DNA from: Providencia sp. PROV188
GTDB lineage: Bacteria; Pseudomonadota; Gammaproteobacteria; Enterobacterales; Enterobacteriaceae
Assembly: GCF_027595165.1 (NCBI RefSeq)
Contig: NZ_CP097291.1
Location: 868,001-932,000 of the forward strand
Length of the DNA stretch: 64,000 bases
Direction: 5' to 3'
A program made the translations under genes and the position numbers. Below, in pieces: positions 8,581 to 17,116 of the stretch (within the stretch, counting starts at the first letter, position 1; every line of letters begins with the position of its first letter). The notes under the pieces are model-generated. The model did not search any database. It was given only the letters and a program-made list of their open reading frames with translations, and was not told the origin of the DNA.

Positions 8581-9624
8581 GTGAATATCTACTATTTTTT
8601 AGGTGCCGCATTAGGTGGCATTCTTTTTTATTTAGACAGAAAATATTCCAAAAAGCGTAGATTAAATTGGGGCATTATTCTTTTTACTGCGGTGCTATTT
8701 GGGGCATGGGAAACTATCTCGCCGAGACCTGGCGAATATGAACGTTACTTTTTCTATGCTGTGGCAGTAGGGATGGCTTTTGCGGCTAGTCGTATTGTCG
8801 TTGGAATAACGGAAAGTGCGTATGATCGCTATCAACGTTTGCAAAAGGAAGGCTCCTCCAAATTTATTGCATTATTAAAAACCCTTGTTGGCACTGCATT
8901 GGCTGGGTGTTTAACCATGGGCTTTTTTATCGATATTCGCCTCTTTTTTGTGGCTTTCGTCTTATTGTTTGTTTTCAGTTTTATTCAAAATACCCCCGAA
9001 AAACGCTTTCTAAAGTTTCAAAAGAACCTCGCAACTTCAAAAATTCGCTCAATTGCGATGGGGCTCGTAGAAGTAGAAGGGAAAATAACCTCAGGAAAGG
9101 AAGTCAAAAGTAAGTTAGGTAATCGTAGCTGTTATGGTGCTTTTTATTACGAGTACTCTATCTCTACGGATAAAGAAGGTAAAAAAAGTTATACCCTCAG
9201 AGACAGCAGTGTTCAGCTACATAATTTCACCATGACGGATGATACTGGCTCTGTGAATGTGATTTGTGACCCAGATTATTTTGTCCATACCGGATTATCC
9301 CCCCATATGGATTATGAGAGTGGCAATCGTCGTTATAAAGAGTATTTACTTGAAAGTGGGAAGAGCTATTTATTGATTGGGTCAGCGGACAGTGAGAATG
9401 GCAAAGTGGTGATCACCCGTAAAGCGCCACACATGTTATTAGGTGTTTCGCCATCAGATTATGTGACTCGCTGGAATAAATCCGCGCCAATGCGTCGGAA
9501 TATTGGAGTGACAGCAATGATTGCAGCTATTCTGATTGCGCTAATATTAATGACGCCAGTGAGTTATCAAGATGGATACTTAACGCTTCATTTTAACCAA
9601 ATTTCGTTATCTGACAGTGAATGA
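8581..9624 (+). CDS. Polytopic membrane protein with GIDE/BAM-like domain
   Basis: A 347-residue protein with hydrophobic segments near residues 3-17, 29-45, 57-75, 98-135 and a last one near 304-322. The soluble part (about 150-300) has a pattern of GIDE-type domains: SIAMGLVEVEGKI..., a conserved NRSCYGAFYYEYSIS, then VQLHNFTMTDDTGSVNVICDPDY. GTG 8581 is the start, with AAAGG 9 bases before it. GIDE-like proteins are found beside LemA genes in many bacteria. No RING finger is visible, so a ligase role is not supported. It overlaps or abuts the second lemA gene, depending on that gene's start. Confidence 0.7.
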   Translation: MNIYYFLGAALGGILFYLDRKYSKKRRLNWGIILFTAVLFGAWETISPRPGEYERYFFYAVAVGMAFAASRIVVGITESAYDRYQRLQKEGSSKFIALLKTLVGTALAGCLTMGFFIDIRLFFVAFVLLFVFSFIQNTPEKRFLKFQKNLATSKIRSIAMGLVEVEGKITSGKEVKSKLGNRSCYGAFYYEYSISTDKEGKKSYTLRDSSVQLHNFTMTDDTGSVNVICDPDYFVHTGLSPHMDYESGNRRYKEYLLESGKSYLLIGSADSENGKVVITRKAPHMLLGVSPSDYVTRWNKSAPMRRNIGVTAMIAAILIALILMTPVSYQDGYLTLHFNQISLSDSE

Positions 9625-9625
9625 T

Positions 9626-10168
9626 ATGAATCAGATTATCTTTTGGATTTTTGTCGCGGTGATAGGCACCATTTTGGTTCGCTATATTGTGGGGATCTAC
9701 AACAATATTATTTTCTTGAAAAATAATTGCGACAAAGCATTTGCCAATATTGATGTGCTCCTAAAAAAACAGGCAGATTTAATGCCACAATTAACAATCG
9801 TAGCGGAAGGGGCAATGACTCATGAAAAGCGTTTAATTAGCGAATTACTGCAAAGTCGTCAGCACTATTTATCCACGGAACAGCTCGACGTTAAAGTGGA
9901 TTCCGCAAACCAATTTCGCTCACATTTAAAGCCGATTTTTTTACTGGCAGAAAAATACCCCAAGCTGATTAGCCAGCAGGCGTTATTAGCATTACAAACG
10001 TCAGCAAAAGGGTTAGAAGACCAAATTGCGGATCGCCGAGAATTTTTTAATCAAACAGTCACGTTATACAACACCAACATTCGTCTTTTCCCGAATCTCA
10101 TTTTTACACTCTTATTCCGTTTTAAAGATATTCCCTTGCTGTATGTTCAACAGGAGTCTGCATCATGA
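9626..10168 (+). CDS. LemA family protein (second copy)
   Basis: A 180-residue LemA paralogue of the gene at 7999. Anchor residues 2-20 precede the core FLKNNCDKAFANIDVLLKK and QADLMPQLTIVAEGAMTHEK, closely parallel to the first copy. The ending YNTNIRLFPNLIFTLLF also matches. ATG 9626 starts 1 base after the previous stop; GTG 9617 would overlap it by 8 bp. Neither has a clear ribosome site, so coupling to the upstream gene is likely. Two LemA copies around one GIDE-like gene suggest a hetero-oligomer. That is inference. Confidence 0.85.
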   Translation: MNQIIFWIFVAVIGTILVRYIVGIYNNIIFLKNNCDKAFANIDVLLKKQADLMPQLTIVAEGAMTHEKRLISELLQSRQHYLSTEQLDVKVDSANQFRSHLKPIFLLAEKYPKLISQQALLALQTSAKGLEDQIADRREFFNQTVTLYNTNIRLFPNLIFTLLFRFKDIPLLYVQQESAS

Positions 10169-10551
10169 TCACAATTCCTTTTTCATGGTTTGGTTTCACC
10201 GATTGGTTGGTGAATAAAGGGGAGCCGGGGTTGATCGTGATGTTTGCTACGTTTGGAATGATCCCTGCCTGTATTGTTTTCACGCTAGTGATGAGAATGA
10301 TCGGGATGAAGAAATTTATCGCACCCGTAGTATTGGGCATGATTAGCTCAATGTTTATCAGCATGATGGTGCTTATTCCGCTGTTATTAATTTTCCGCTT
10401 CGATAATATTCCAAAAGCGATGTTAGTTTGGATGGCGGTTCTAGGAAGCTGTATTGTCTTTTTCCTAATGAACATGGATTACATTGAGATTTGGTCATCA
10501 AGCCGAGAAGATAAAAAGAGTGTGACAGCGAGAAAGAAACGGAAAAAATAA
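10165..10551 (+). CDS. Small membrane protein of the LemA operon, unknown family
   Basis: A 128-residue protein not recognised from sequence. Three hydrophobic segments are seen (about 21-42, 53-78 and 86-104), followed by a basic C-terminal tail SVTARKKRKK. The start overlaps the stop of the second lemA gene as ATGA, so it belongs to the same operon. It probably sits in the inner membrane with its basic tail in the cytoplasm. Confidence 0.75.
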   Translation: MITIPFSWFGFTDWLVNKGEPGLIVMFATFGMIPACIVFTLVMRMIGMKKFIAPVVLGMISSMFISMMVLIPLLLIFRFDNIPKAMLVWMAVLGSCIVFFLMNMDYIEIWSSSREDKKSVTARKKRKK

Positions 10552-11376
10552 AAGGCATTTTTTACTATTGTTTACATTATATATGACTGTTTTATAGCGT
10601 AAGTCAAAAAATAAATTATTAAACTGTAAGATAATGACTTCATAATCCACCAAATAAAAATCAGCTACTAGTATAAAACACAAGAAGTAAGTAGAAGTAG
10701 TCATATAAAGACTCTCTAAATATGACGATCGGAAGAGGTGGTTAGATAAAAGTACCATTATTACTCTTTATTGTTGTAACAACCTGGCGATGGTTTTGGT
10801 ATAACTTCACAAGTTTGTATAGTTTCTTTGGTTTACTGTGTATAAGTGTGAATGGTTTATTTGGCTGTCTATCTATATGGCATTGATTTTTAACTAAATA
10901 AATTTATCTCTATATTTTTTTGTCAATTATCGACCTTTTGTTTTTACTCTGTATATGTGTTAAATTGTAATTCTTCGCTGTTAGGAACAAATAAAAAGTA
11001 TATTTGATATAAAAAACTGTATTTGCATTCTTTTTATGATGATTCTAGGTTTAAATATATTCAACAGATAATCTTAAAACGAGTAATTGAGTTTACTTGC
11101 TTGTTTTCTATGATGAAACATACTGAAATACTTTGTAATAAGGCAAAATTAAATAACTTGCTTTATTTAGCCTAATTCAAATCTTAAAAATATATGCTTA
11201 TAATGGCTCCATCGAGTTAATTAGGCTGATGGAGTTTGTTAGCATTAAATCGATATTGAAAATAAATAAAACCAACTAAATATCTAAAACATTCTTGTTT
11301 GAATTTTAATTTTAAAATTCCAATAGGAGGGGTTTTATTCGTTTAAATATTATTTTTATTTTATAGGATTTATTTC
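10552..11376. promoter_or_regulatory. Long AT-rich leader of the first fimbrial operon
   Basis: An 825-bp gap without a convincing gene. The part 10552-11140 is AT-rich with no clear signal. From 11141 there are several dyads, a promoter-like pair and an unpaired Shine-Dalgarno sequence, reported separately. Long regulatory gaps are common before fimbrial operons, but no recombinase gene is nearby. Confidence 0.6.
11176..11204 (+). promoter_or_regulatory. Candidate promoter of fimbrial operon A
   Basis: TTCAAA at 11176-11181 and TATAAT at 11199-11204 are separated by 17 bp. The -10 is perfect and the -35 matches 4 of 6. Inverted copies of AGCCTAATT / AATTAGGCT (11169-11177 and 11219-11227) flank it. 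A further dyad CTCCATC / GATGGAG (11207-11213 and 11228-11234) covers the expected start point. Confidence 0.5.
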
Positions 11377-12003
11377 ATGTTTAAGAGAACCGTAATTGCA
11401 TTATCTTTAATTTCTGTTTCAAGCGCGACATTAGCAGCGGCACCCGTGGCTAATTTAAAAGTATCAGGTTCAATTACGCCACCAACTTGTACTATTAAAG
11501 GGCAGAATGAAGTTGACTTAGAATATGTATTTGATGTGTCACCTGGAATGTTCCCTGTTTCTGGTAATTTAGGACTTGATGCAAAAACAAATAGCATTGA
11601 AGTGATTTGTGATGCAGCAACTTATTTAACTTTCTCCTCTACTGATAACCGTGCGAGTTCTGTATTAACTGCGGGTGTATATAACTTTGGTTTAGGTCTG
11701 TTTGATACCGATAAAAAAGTTGGTTTCTATACAATCAATATGAAGAATGCAACAGTTAAAGCGGATTCTTCAAGTGCTGCTCAAACTGTCGGTATTTCGA
11801 ATGGAGCAACATATGCCACAACAATGTATATTGATAAAACGAAAAAAATGGCGTGGGCAACAGCTGCAAGCACATTAAAAGCAGGGCAAATTTTTGCAGC
11901 AGACTTTGATGTAAAACCAACTCTGAGTTCCGAATTGAAAACAAGTTCGGGTGATGCTGAATTAGATGGTCATGCTACATTAGCCTTTGCTTTCTCTCTC
12001 TAA
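11377..12003 (+). CDS. Fimbrial subunit, DUF1120/GltF type (first, probable major pilin)
   Basis: A 208-residue secreted protein with signal peptide MFKRTVIALSLISVSSATLAA. The mature part begins APVANLKVSGSITPPTC, and the cysteine pair Cys37 / Cys74 (PPTCTIKG and EVICDAAT) should form the pilin disulfide. It resembles DUF1120 proteins such as GltF rather than classic type 1 pilins. The C-terminus ATLAFAFSL has alternating hydrophobics and a near-terminal aromatic, as a chaperone-bound strand needs. It is the first of three related subunits and is followed by a perfect 32-bp palindrome, typical behind an abundant pilin. AGGA precedes ATG. Confidence 0.82.
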   Translation: MFKRTVIALSLISVSSATLAAAPVANLKVSGSITPPTCTIKGQNEVDLEYVFDVSPGMFPVSGNLGLDAKTNSIEVICDAATYLTFSSTDNRASSVLTAGVYNFGLGLFDTDKKVGFYTINMKNATVKADSSSAAQTVGISNGATYATTMYIDKTKKMAWATAASTLKAGQIFAADFDVKPTLSSELKTSSGDAELDGHATLAFAFSL

Positions 12004-12015
12004 TTTTTTGATTGA

Positions 12016-12047
12016 AATGAATAGATATAAATTTATATCTATTCATT
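12016..12047 (+). repeat. Perfect 32-bp palindrome after the first pilin gene
   Basis: Sixteen bases (12016-12031) are exactly complementary to the next sixteen (12032-12047). In RNA this would make a hairpin just after the first subunit gene and just before the second. No long T-tract follows, so partial attenuation or mRNA protection fits better than full termination. Confidence 0.8.
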
Positions 12048-12060
12048 ATGGAACGGAACT

Positions 12061-12720
12061 ATGATTAAAAAAATAACACCATTAATATTATCGACAGTGT
12101 TAATATCTCCAGCTGTATTTGCCAATACAACTGCAAATATAAAAGTATCCGGCAAAGTTGCAATGCCAACCTGTTTAATTAATGGAAATGAACAGTCAGA
12201 TGTTATTTTTGAATTAGCAAAAACATCGCCAAGATATTTGAGTCAAACATCCTATACGGTATTACAATCACCGGTTAAAAAGAATGTCACTGTGACTTGT
12301 GATGCGGAGACATATTTAACCTATCGTGCAACGGATACGTATCAAAGTACGCCATGGCCAACGTCATCTGCGGATAACTATTTTTTCATAGTGCATTCGG
12401 ATAATGCAGATAAATCAGTCGGTGCAGTGATGTTTGCTGTTTCCAATGTCACCATTGATTCTAAAACTGCTTTTGTTGCAAGTGATGGCGTTACAGCAAA
12501 TAACACTGTCATGACCAAAAAAATACTTAATGGTTTTGGTACAAAGAGTTCAACAATATTCGCTAATAAATTAACAGCAGGAAAAGTATTTTCTGCAGAT
12601 TTTGAAACCAGCGGTGTTTATATTAACTCTATTAACCAATTAACAGCAGCGGGTATCGATTTGACGTCTAATGTCGATTATCAAGCAGAGGCTGTGCTGG
12701 CTTTTAACTTTGGTATTTAA
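12061..12720 (+). CDS. Fimbrial subunit, DUF1120 type (second)
   Basis: A 219-residue paralogue of the upstream subunit. Signal peptide MIKKITPLILSTVLISPAVFA is followed by NTTANIKVSGKVAMPTCLING, with the second cysteine in VTVTCDAETYLTYRATD. The end AEAVLAFNFGI matches the first subunit's C-terminal strand. It is probably a minor or alternative shaft subunit exported through the usher at 13447. Confidence 0.8.
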   Translation: MIKKITPLILSTVLISPAVFANTTANIKVSGKVAMPTCLINGNEQSDVIFELAKTSPRYLSQTSYTVLQSPVKKNVTVTCDAETYLTYRATDTYQSTPWPTSSADNYFFIVHSDNADKSVGAVMFAVSNVTIDSKTAFVASDGVTANNTVMTKKILNGFGTKSSTIFANKLTAGKVFSADFETSGVYINSINQLTAAGIDLTSNVDYQAEAVLAFNFGI

Positions 12721-12755
12721 TTAAATTCTAATGAGATGTATTTCTTGGGGAATAT

Positions 12756-13406
12756 ATGCGTTTATTTGTCACTCCAGTAACTAAAGCTACATTACTATTT
12801 GCATATTGTAGTCTGTTTTTTAGTGAAGCAGTTTATTCGCATACTTTTCAAAATAGAAATATTATTGAACAGGTTGAGTCACCCCCTACGTGTGAAATCG
12901 CCATCCCTGATGGCGGGCAATATCAATTTAATCAATTGCATGCTCGCCAGTTTAATGCGATTAACGCAACGGAAATACCCGAGATTACCAAAACATGGCA
13001 AGTGTCGTGTAATACACCAACTCAATTGCTTGTTCAGTTCTCGGATAACCGAAGTGATTCATCACAATTGGGAAATGAAGATTACTTTGGGTTAGGGAAG
13101 GTGAATAACCAGGGACGATTAGGGAATTACCAGCTGATACTTAACCAACCAAAAGTGGATGGTCAATCGGTTGGAATCGGTGTGGTGGAAGGTGCAGGTC
13201 CATTTCAACGCATTCAAGGAGCGGTATTAAAAGGGAAAAAATATGCATGGTTTACAAATGAAAACGTATTATCCAGTGGGAAAAATTTCACCGTTAATAT
13301 AGCCGTTAAGCCTATATTAAACAGCCTTAAAGAAACCAATGGTCCAATTATTGAGGCTGTGGAATTAGATGGCAGTGCAGATATTATATTTTCATTTGGA
13401 ATATAG
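12756..13406 (+). CDS. Fimbrial subunit, DUF1120 type (third, divergent)
   Basis: A 216-residue secreted protein with signal peptide about residues 1-29 and a strong GGGGA ribosome site. It keeps the cysteine pair (PPTCEIAIPDGG and WQVSCNTPTQLLVQF) and the ending GSADIIFSFGI, but the middle has diverged more than in the first two copies. No separate large adhesin gene is seen in this operon, so this one is a candidate tip or adaptor subunit. That role is inferred from order and divergence only. Confidence 0.75.
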   Translation: MRLFVTPVTKATLLFAYCSLFFSEAVYSHTFQNRNIIEQVESPPTCEIAIPDGGQYQFNQLHARQFNAINATEIPEITKTWQVSCNTPTQLLVQFSDNRSDSSQLGNEDYFGLGKVNNQGRLGNYQLILNQPKVDGQSVGIGVVEGAGPFQRIQGAVLKGKKYAWFTNENVLSSGKNFTVNIAVKPILNSLKETNGPIIEAVELDGSADIIFSFGI

Positions 13407-13446
13407 TTTTAATTCTTAGTAGTTTATATTGGAAATAAAAATAATA

Positions 13447-15861
13447 ATGAATAAGAAAAATAAATTTTCTTATTGCCATCTATTTTTAATTTTTGTCGTA
13501 CTGCATGTAAATAATTCCGATGCATCTGAATCAATAAAGAGTAACACAGGATCGTCAATTAATTTTGATATCGACTCTTTAAAATCACTAGGGTATGGGG
13601 CAGAGGTCGCTGAATTCTTTATGAAGGGTAATCAGTTTTTACCCGGAAATCATGATGTCACCATAAAATTAAATGGCAGTAATGAATATACTGCGAATAT
13701 TGAAATCAATGAAAACGGTGAGCTTTGCCTGACTGACGGGTTAATGAGTAAGTTAAGATTAAAAAAAGTTAACTTAACTGACGGATGTAATACATTCGAA
13801 CAAATTTATCCTGAGGCAAAAATTGCATTACATCCTAGCTCCTACCAAATTGATATGGTGGTTGCCGAAGAGAATTTAGACCCAAAACTACAAGGCAATG
13901 AGTTAACGTACGGTGGTTTTGGTGTTGTCAGTAACTATCAGTTATATGGGATGCATATTAACGGTAATTACAGTCAGCGTTTCTATCAAGGAGAGTTTGA
14001 AACGGGTATTAACTGGAATAATTGGGTTTTACGAAATAACAGTAGCCTCTCCGCTGGAGATTCAAAATCACAATATCAATTTAATGAAACTGTACTGTCA
14101 AAAAGCATCGAACCCTTGCAGTCTTTATTAGATATTGGGCAGCTTAATACGCAAGGTGCCTTTTTTGGGGGAACACCGCTTGATGGTGTGCAACTTTACT
14201 CAGATAGCTCTTTGCAAGGCTCGAATATTTTAGTTGTTCCGGTGACTGGTTTTGCAAGTACACCATCAACTGTTGAAGTTCAGCAAAATGGGCGGCTGCT
14301 ATATCGAACGATGGTACCAGCAGGACCTTTTGAGTTAAATCGCATTAATAATGTGGTGATTGGTTCGCCTTTGGATGTCACGGTTTTCCAAGATAATGGT
14401 GAAAAACAGCAGTTTCAGGTGGTGACGGCCAACCAGCAAACTGCGGTTTCACCCATGAGCTATCAATTTTCAGTGGGGCGTTATCGTAGCCAAAGTGATT
14501 TGCAAACGGATAAACCCATTATTGGTAGTGCAGAAATCAGCCAGCAATATGGCATGTCAAATTATGGGGCAGGCGTACTTTATTCAAATCAATTTCAAGC
14601 GGTGAGTGGACGACTTAACTCTTATTTTGATTTTTCAACACCGATTTCTACGGGGATTGGCGTTCAAAGTGCGAGAAATAATGAAAAGCGCGGGGAGCAG
14701 ATCGATTTCAATAGCAATATTGCATTTGAGAAAATGACATTCGGGGCATCTGTTTTATATCGTACGAATAAATTTCCAACCTTGGATAGTTCATTATTAA
14801 AAAAGCAACCCGCTCAGGATGAGCAAGAAAATACGAATAGATGGTTTAGTGGAGAATTACAAACTACCTCTTCGTTATTTGCAAGTTGGGGTGATGTTAC
14901 ATGGGGGCGCTTTAGCGCTAACGTAAACCATAATCATTTTTATGGCGATAAATCTGATACCGTTTTTTATTCAGCGGGCTATAGCCGAAAAGTTGCAGAT
15001 ATATCGTTGAATGTGAATTACCAAACGGGTGATGATCGAGATAGCCGAATTTTTATTAATGCATCGATGCCGTTAGGTAAGAAAAAAAGCATGAGTATGC
15101 AGAGCCAATATTACCAAGATAAAACCATGGTAATGGCAAATTACAATCAGCAAGTCAGCGATAATTTAAGGTATTCCGTTGGGGCTGGTCGTAATGATGG
15201 CACGAGTGTCGTGAATGGCAGTATTAATAATGCCAATGCGTATAGCAATATTTCGCTGAGCGGTTCGATGTCCCAGAATAATACGCACTCAGTCACTGTC
15301 TCTGCATCAGGCGGCATGGCGTATTCCGATGGGTTATTTGCAACGTCATCCGTACCTTTAGGAGACACCTTTGGCATCGTGTATGTACCGGATGCGCCAG
15401 GGGTTAGAGTCAACACGATGGGCAGTGGCACCACGATAACGAATCATTTTGGAACGGCAGCGATTTCATCGTTACCAAAGAACCAAAAGTCTACCGTGCA
15501 GCTAAATACGGAGAAACTGCCTCTGAATGTGCGCTTGGATACAACGTCGTTTGATGTTGCTGCGGCGAGAGGGACTGTCATGACGAAACGCATTCAGGCA
15601 ACCACAATGCGGCAATTATTGTTGAGCATCAAAATGGCCAATGGCAATGACGTTCCATTTGGTGCCAGTGTGCTCAATAAAAAAGGTGATTATATGGGTG
15701 TCATTATGGGGGAAGGTAATTTATTACTTAGTAATGAGCAAATTGGCGATGACATTATTTTGCGCTCACCTAACTCTGATGATTGCATTATTAAATATAA
15801 CGTACCGGAATTTTTTTCCGCTGAATCACTTTATGAAGAGGCAGATGCTATCTGCCAATAA
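13447..15861 (+). CDS. Outer-membrane fimbrial usher (PapC/FimD family)
   Basis: An 804-residue usher that assembles and secretes pilin subunits. After a signal peptide (MNKKNKFSYCHLFLIFVV...) comes the N-terminal chaperone-binding domain (INFDIDSLKSLGYG...). The long beta-barrel region has the plug-proximal GFASTPSTVEVQQNGRLLY and VPAGPFELNRIN. The C-terminal domain runs about 660-804 with PFGASVLNKKGDYMGVIMGEG and an end cysteine pair (DDCIIKY...DAICQ). ATG 13447 is chosen over the rare TTG 13429. It lies between the three subunit genes and the chaperone gene, an order like gltF/yhc-type clusters. Confidence 0.9.
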   Translation: MNKKNKFSYCHLFLIFVVLHVNNSDASESIKSNTGSSINFDIDSLKSLGYGAEVAEFFMKGNQFLPGNHDVTIKLNGSNEYTANIEINENGELCLTDGLMSKLRLKKVNLTDGCNTFEQIYPEAKIALHPSSYQIDMVVAEENLDPKLQGNELTYGGFGVVSNYQLYGMHINGNYSQRFYQGEFETGINWNNWVLRNNSSLSAGDSKSQYQFNETVLSKSIEPLQSLLDIGQLNTQGAFFGGTPLDGVQLYSDSSLQGSNILVVPVTGFASTPSTVEVQQNGRLLYRTMVPAGPFELNRINNVVIGSPLDVTVFQDNGEKQQFQVVTANQQTAVSPMSYQFSVGRYRSQSDLQTDKPIIGSAEISQQYGMSNYGAGVLYSNQFQAVSGRLNSYFDFSTPISTGIGVQSARNNEKRGEQIDFNSNIAFEKMTFGASVLYRTNKFPTLDSSLLKKQPAQDEQENTNRWFSGELQTTSSLFASWGDVTWGRFSANVNHNHFYGDKSDTVFYSAGYSRKVADISLNVNYQTGDDRDSRIFINASMPLGKKKSMSMQSQYYQDKTMVMANYNQQVSDNLRYSVGAGRNDGTSVVNGSINNANAYSNISLSGSMSQNNTHSVTVSASGGMAYSDGLFATSSVPLGDTFGIVYVPDAPGVRVNTMGSGTTITNHFGTAAISSLPKNQKSTVQLNTEKLPLNVRLDTTSFDVAAARGTVMTKRIQATTMRQLLLSIKMANGNDVPFGASVLNKKGDYMGVIMGEGNLLLSNEQIGDDIILRSPNSDDCIIKYNVPEFFSAESLYEEADAICQ

Positions 15862-15896
15862 TCTTAATATTATTTGAATACAAGTTTGAGGTTTCA

Positions 15897-16583
15897 ATGA
15901 AAAAGTTAATTTATATCGCATTTTTAAGTTTAATAGGCTTAATGAGCGTACCTGCAAAAGCGAGTTTCCAATTAGAAACAATGACTGTTATTTTAGATGC
16001 TGGTGAAGAGCGCAAAGTATTTAGTGTAAAAAACACATCGAAAGAGCCTATCTTATTATCAACAAAAGTCTCTGATTTAGAAGGTTCTCAGCCTATGGCT
16101 AAAGATATTATGGTATCTCCGCCTATTGTTAGAATTGAACCAAATGAAAGCCAGCAAATAAATTTTGTTTTAAAGAAAGGGTTAGATTTAAAACAAGAAC
16201 AGATTTTGCGTGTTTCTTTCCAAGGTGTCGGTGCCGTTAAGCAAAACTCTGCAAAAATGCCTATTCGCCAAGATGTGGCCATGCTGATTACGCCAGCTAA
16301 TGGGGTATTAAGCCAAACACCTTGGAAAAATATCGCTGTTAATCAAAAAAATAATCAACTGACGTTGACGAATACAGGGGATCAAGTTGTTCGTTTATCA
16401 CCTTCAGTCACGACATTACCGAGCAATGACGCTTATACCATTGATCAATTTTATTTAAGACCGAATGAAAGCAAAACTATTAATGTGAAAAACACAGTAC
16501 AGGAGTTAGTGATTTCACCGTTAAGCCGTTACGGTTTTAAAACTCAAAATAATGACACTATAAAAGTCACTCATAATGGATAA
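15897..16583 (+). CDS. Periplasmic fimbrial chaperone (PapD-like)
   Basis: A 228-residue periplasmic chaperone with signal peptide ending PAKA near residue 22. The two-domain immunoglobulin-like layout is visible: SFQLETMTVILDAGEERKVFSVKNTS at the start of domain 1, a pilin-binding strand region PPIVRIEPNESQQINFVLK, then domain 2 from about residue 140. It donates a strand to the DUF1120 subunits and delivers them to the usher 36 bp upstream. Confidence 0.88.
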   Translation: MKKLIYIAFLSLIGLMSVPAKASFQLETMTVILDAGEERKVFSVKNTSKEPILLSTKVSDLEGSQPMAKDIMVSPPIVRIEPNESQQINFVLKKGLDLKQEQILRVSFQGVGAVKQNSAKMPIRQDVAMLITPANGVLSQTPWKNIAVNQKNNQLTLTNTGDQVVRLSPSVTTLPSNDAYTIDQFYLRPNESKTINVKNTVQELVISPLSRYGFKTQNNDTIKVTHNG

Positions 16584-16653
16584 CTTTATCTATCGGTAGG
16601 ACCGAGAATTAAATTTTTAATTAATCGTTCCAGTACAGGGAGATATATAAAAT

Positions 16654-16995
16654 ATGAAGAGCGTAGATGAAGATAGTAAACCCGAAAATCATGTTTACTC
16701 CGTAATAATCGGCAAAGAGCTGAAACGAATTCGTAAAAAGAAAGGTTTCTCGGGCTCTAAGGTGGCTAGTCAGTTAGGTATTTCACAGCAGCACTATTCA
16801 CGATATGAATGTGGGAAATGCCGCATTTCTGTTGATACATTATTAAGTATTCTTTTTATTTTAGATTTTGATTTTGGAGACTTTTTTAGTGAGTTAAGGT
16901 TCCTGCTGAATAATGATTATCATGGTGAAATCCCAAATGTGAAGTTAAGTGATACTCACAAGGATATTGAAAGTTATTTTGATAAAACAAGTTAG
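16654..16995 (+). CDS. XRE-type regulator, MrpJ-like (operon A)
   Basis: A 113-residue helix-turn-helix protein. The HTH lies near residues 20-75 and includes SGSKVASQLGISQQHYSRYECGKCRIS. The SQQxxSRYExG pattern is characteristic of MrpJ-type proteins that accompany fimbrial operons in Proteus and relatives and repress flagellar genes there. It is the last gene of operon A. An acidic C-terminal tail follows the domain. The role in lowering motility while fimbriae are made is transferred from the family, not shown here. Confidence 0.82.
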   Translation: MKSVDEDSKPENHVYSVIIGKELKRIRKKKGFSGSKVASQLGISQQHYSRYECGKCRISVDTLLSILFILDFDFGDFFSELRFLLNNDYHGEIPNVKLSDTHKDIESYFDKTS

Positions 16996-17054
16996 AATTT
17001 AATCTTATTAAGAACTTTTCTTTATTTATTCTTTTCTACATTCATCTTGATTGT

Positions 17055-17080
17055 AAATCCGCCATTAGGCGGATTTTTTT
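17055..17080. terminator. Terminator shared by the two convergent fimbrial operons
   Basis: AAATCCGCC (17055-17063) and GGCGGATTT (17068-17076) form a 9-bp stem with loop ATTA, followed by four more T. It lies between the ends of operons A and B. It is a strong terminator rightward and less clear leftward. Confidence 0.85.
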
Positions 17081-17116
17081 ATATTAAAGAGTGACTAATA
17101 AAATGCGAAATCAAGC

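Noticed and set aside
11169..11227. fim-like invertible promoter element before operon A
   Set aside because: The inverted arms are only 9 bp and the span 59 bp, much smaller than known fimbrial switches, and no recombinase gene is present in the window.
13429..13446. TTG start of the operon A usher
   Set aside because: ATG 13447 directly begins the signal peptide, and no better ribosome site supports the TTG.
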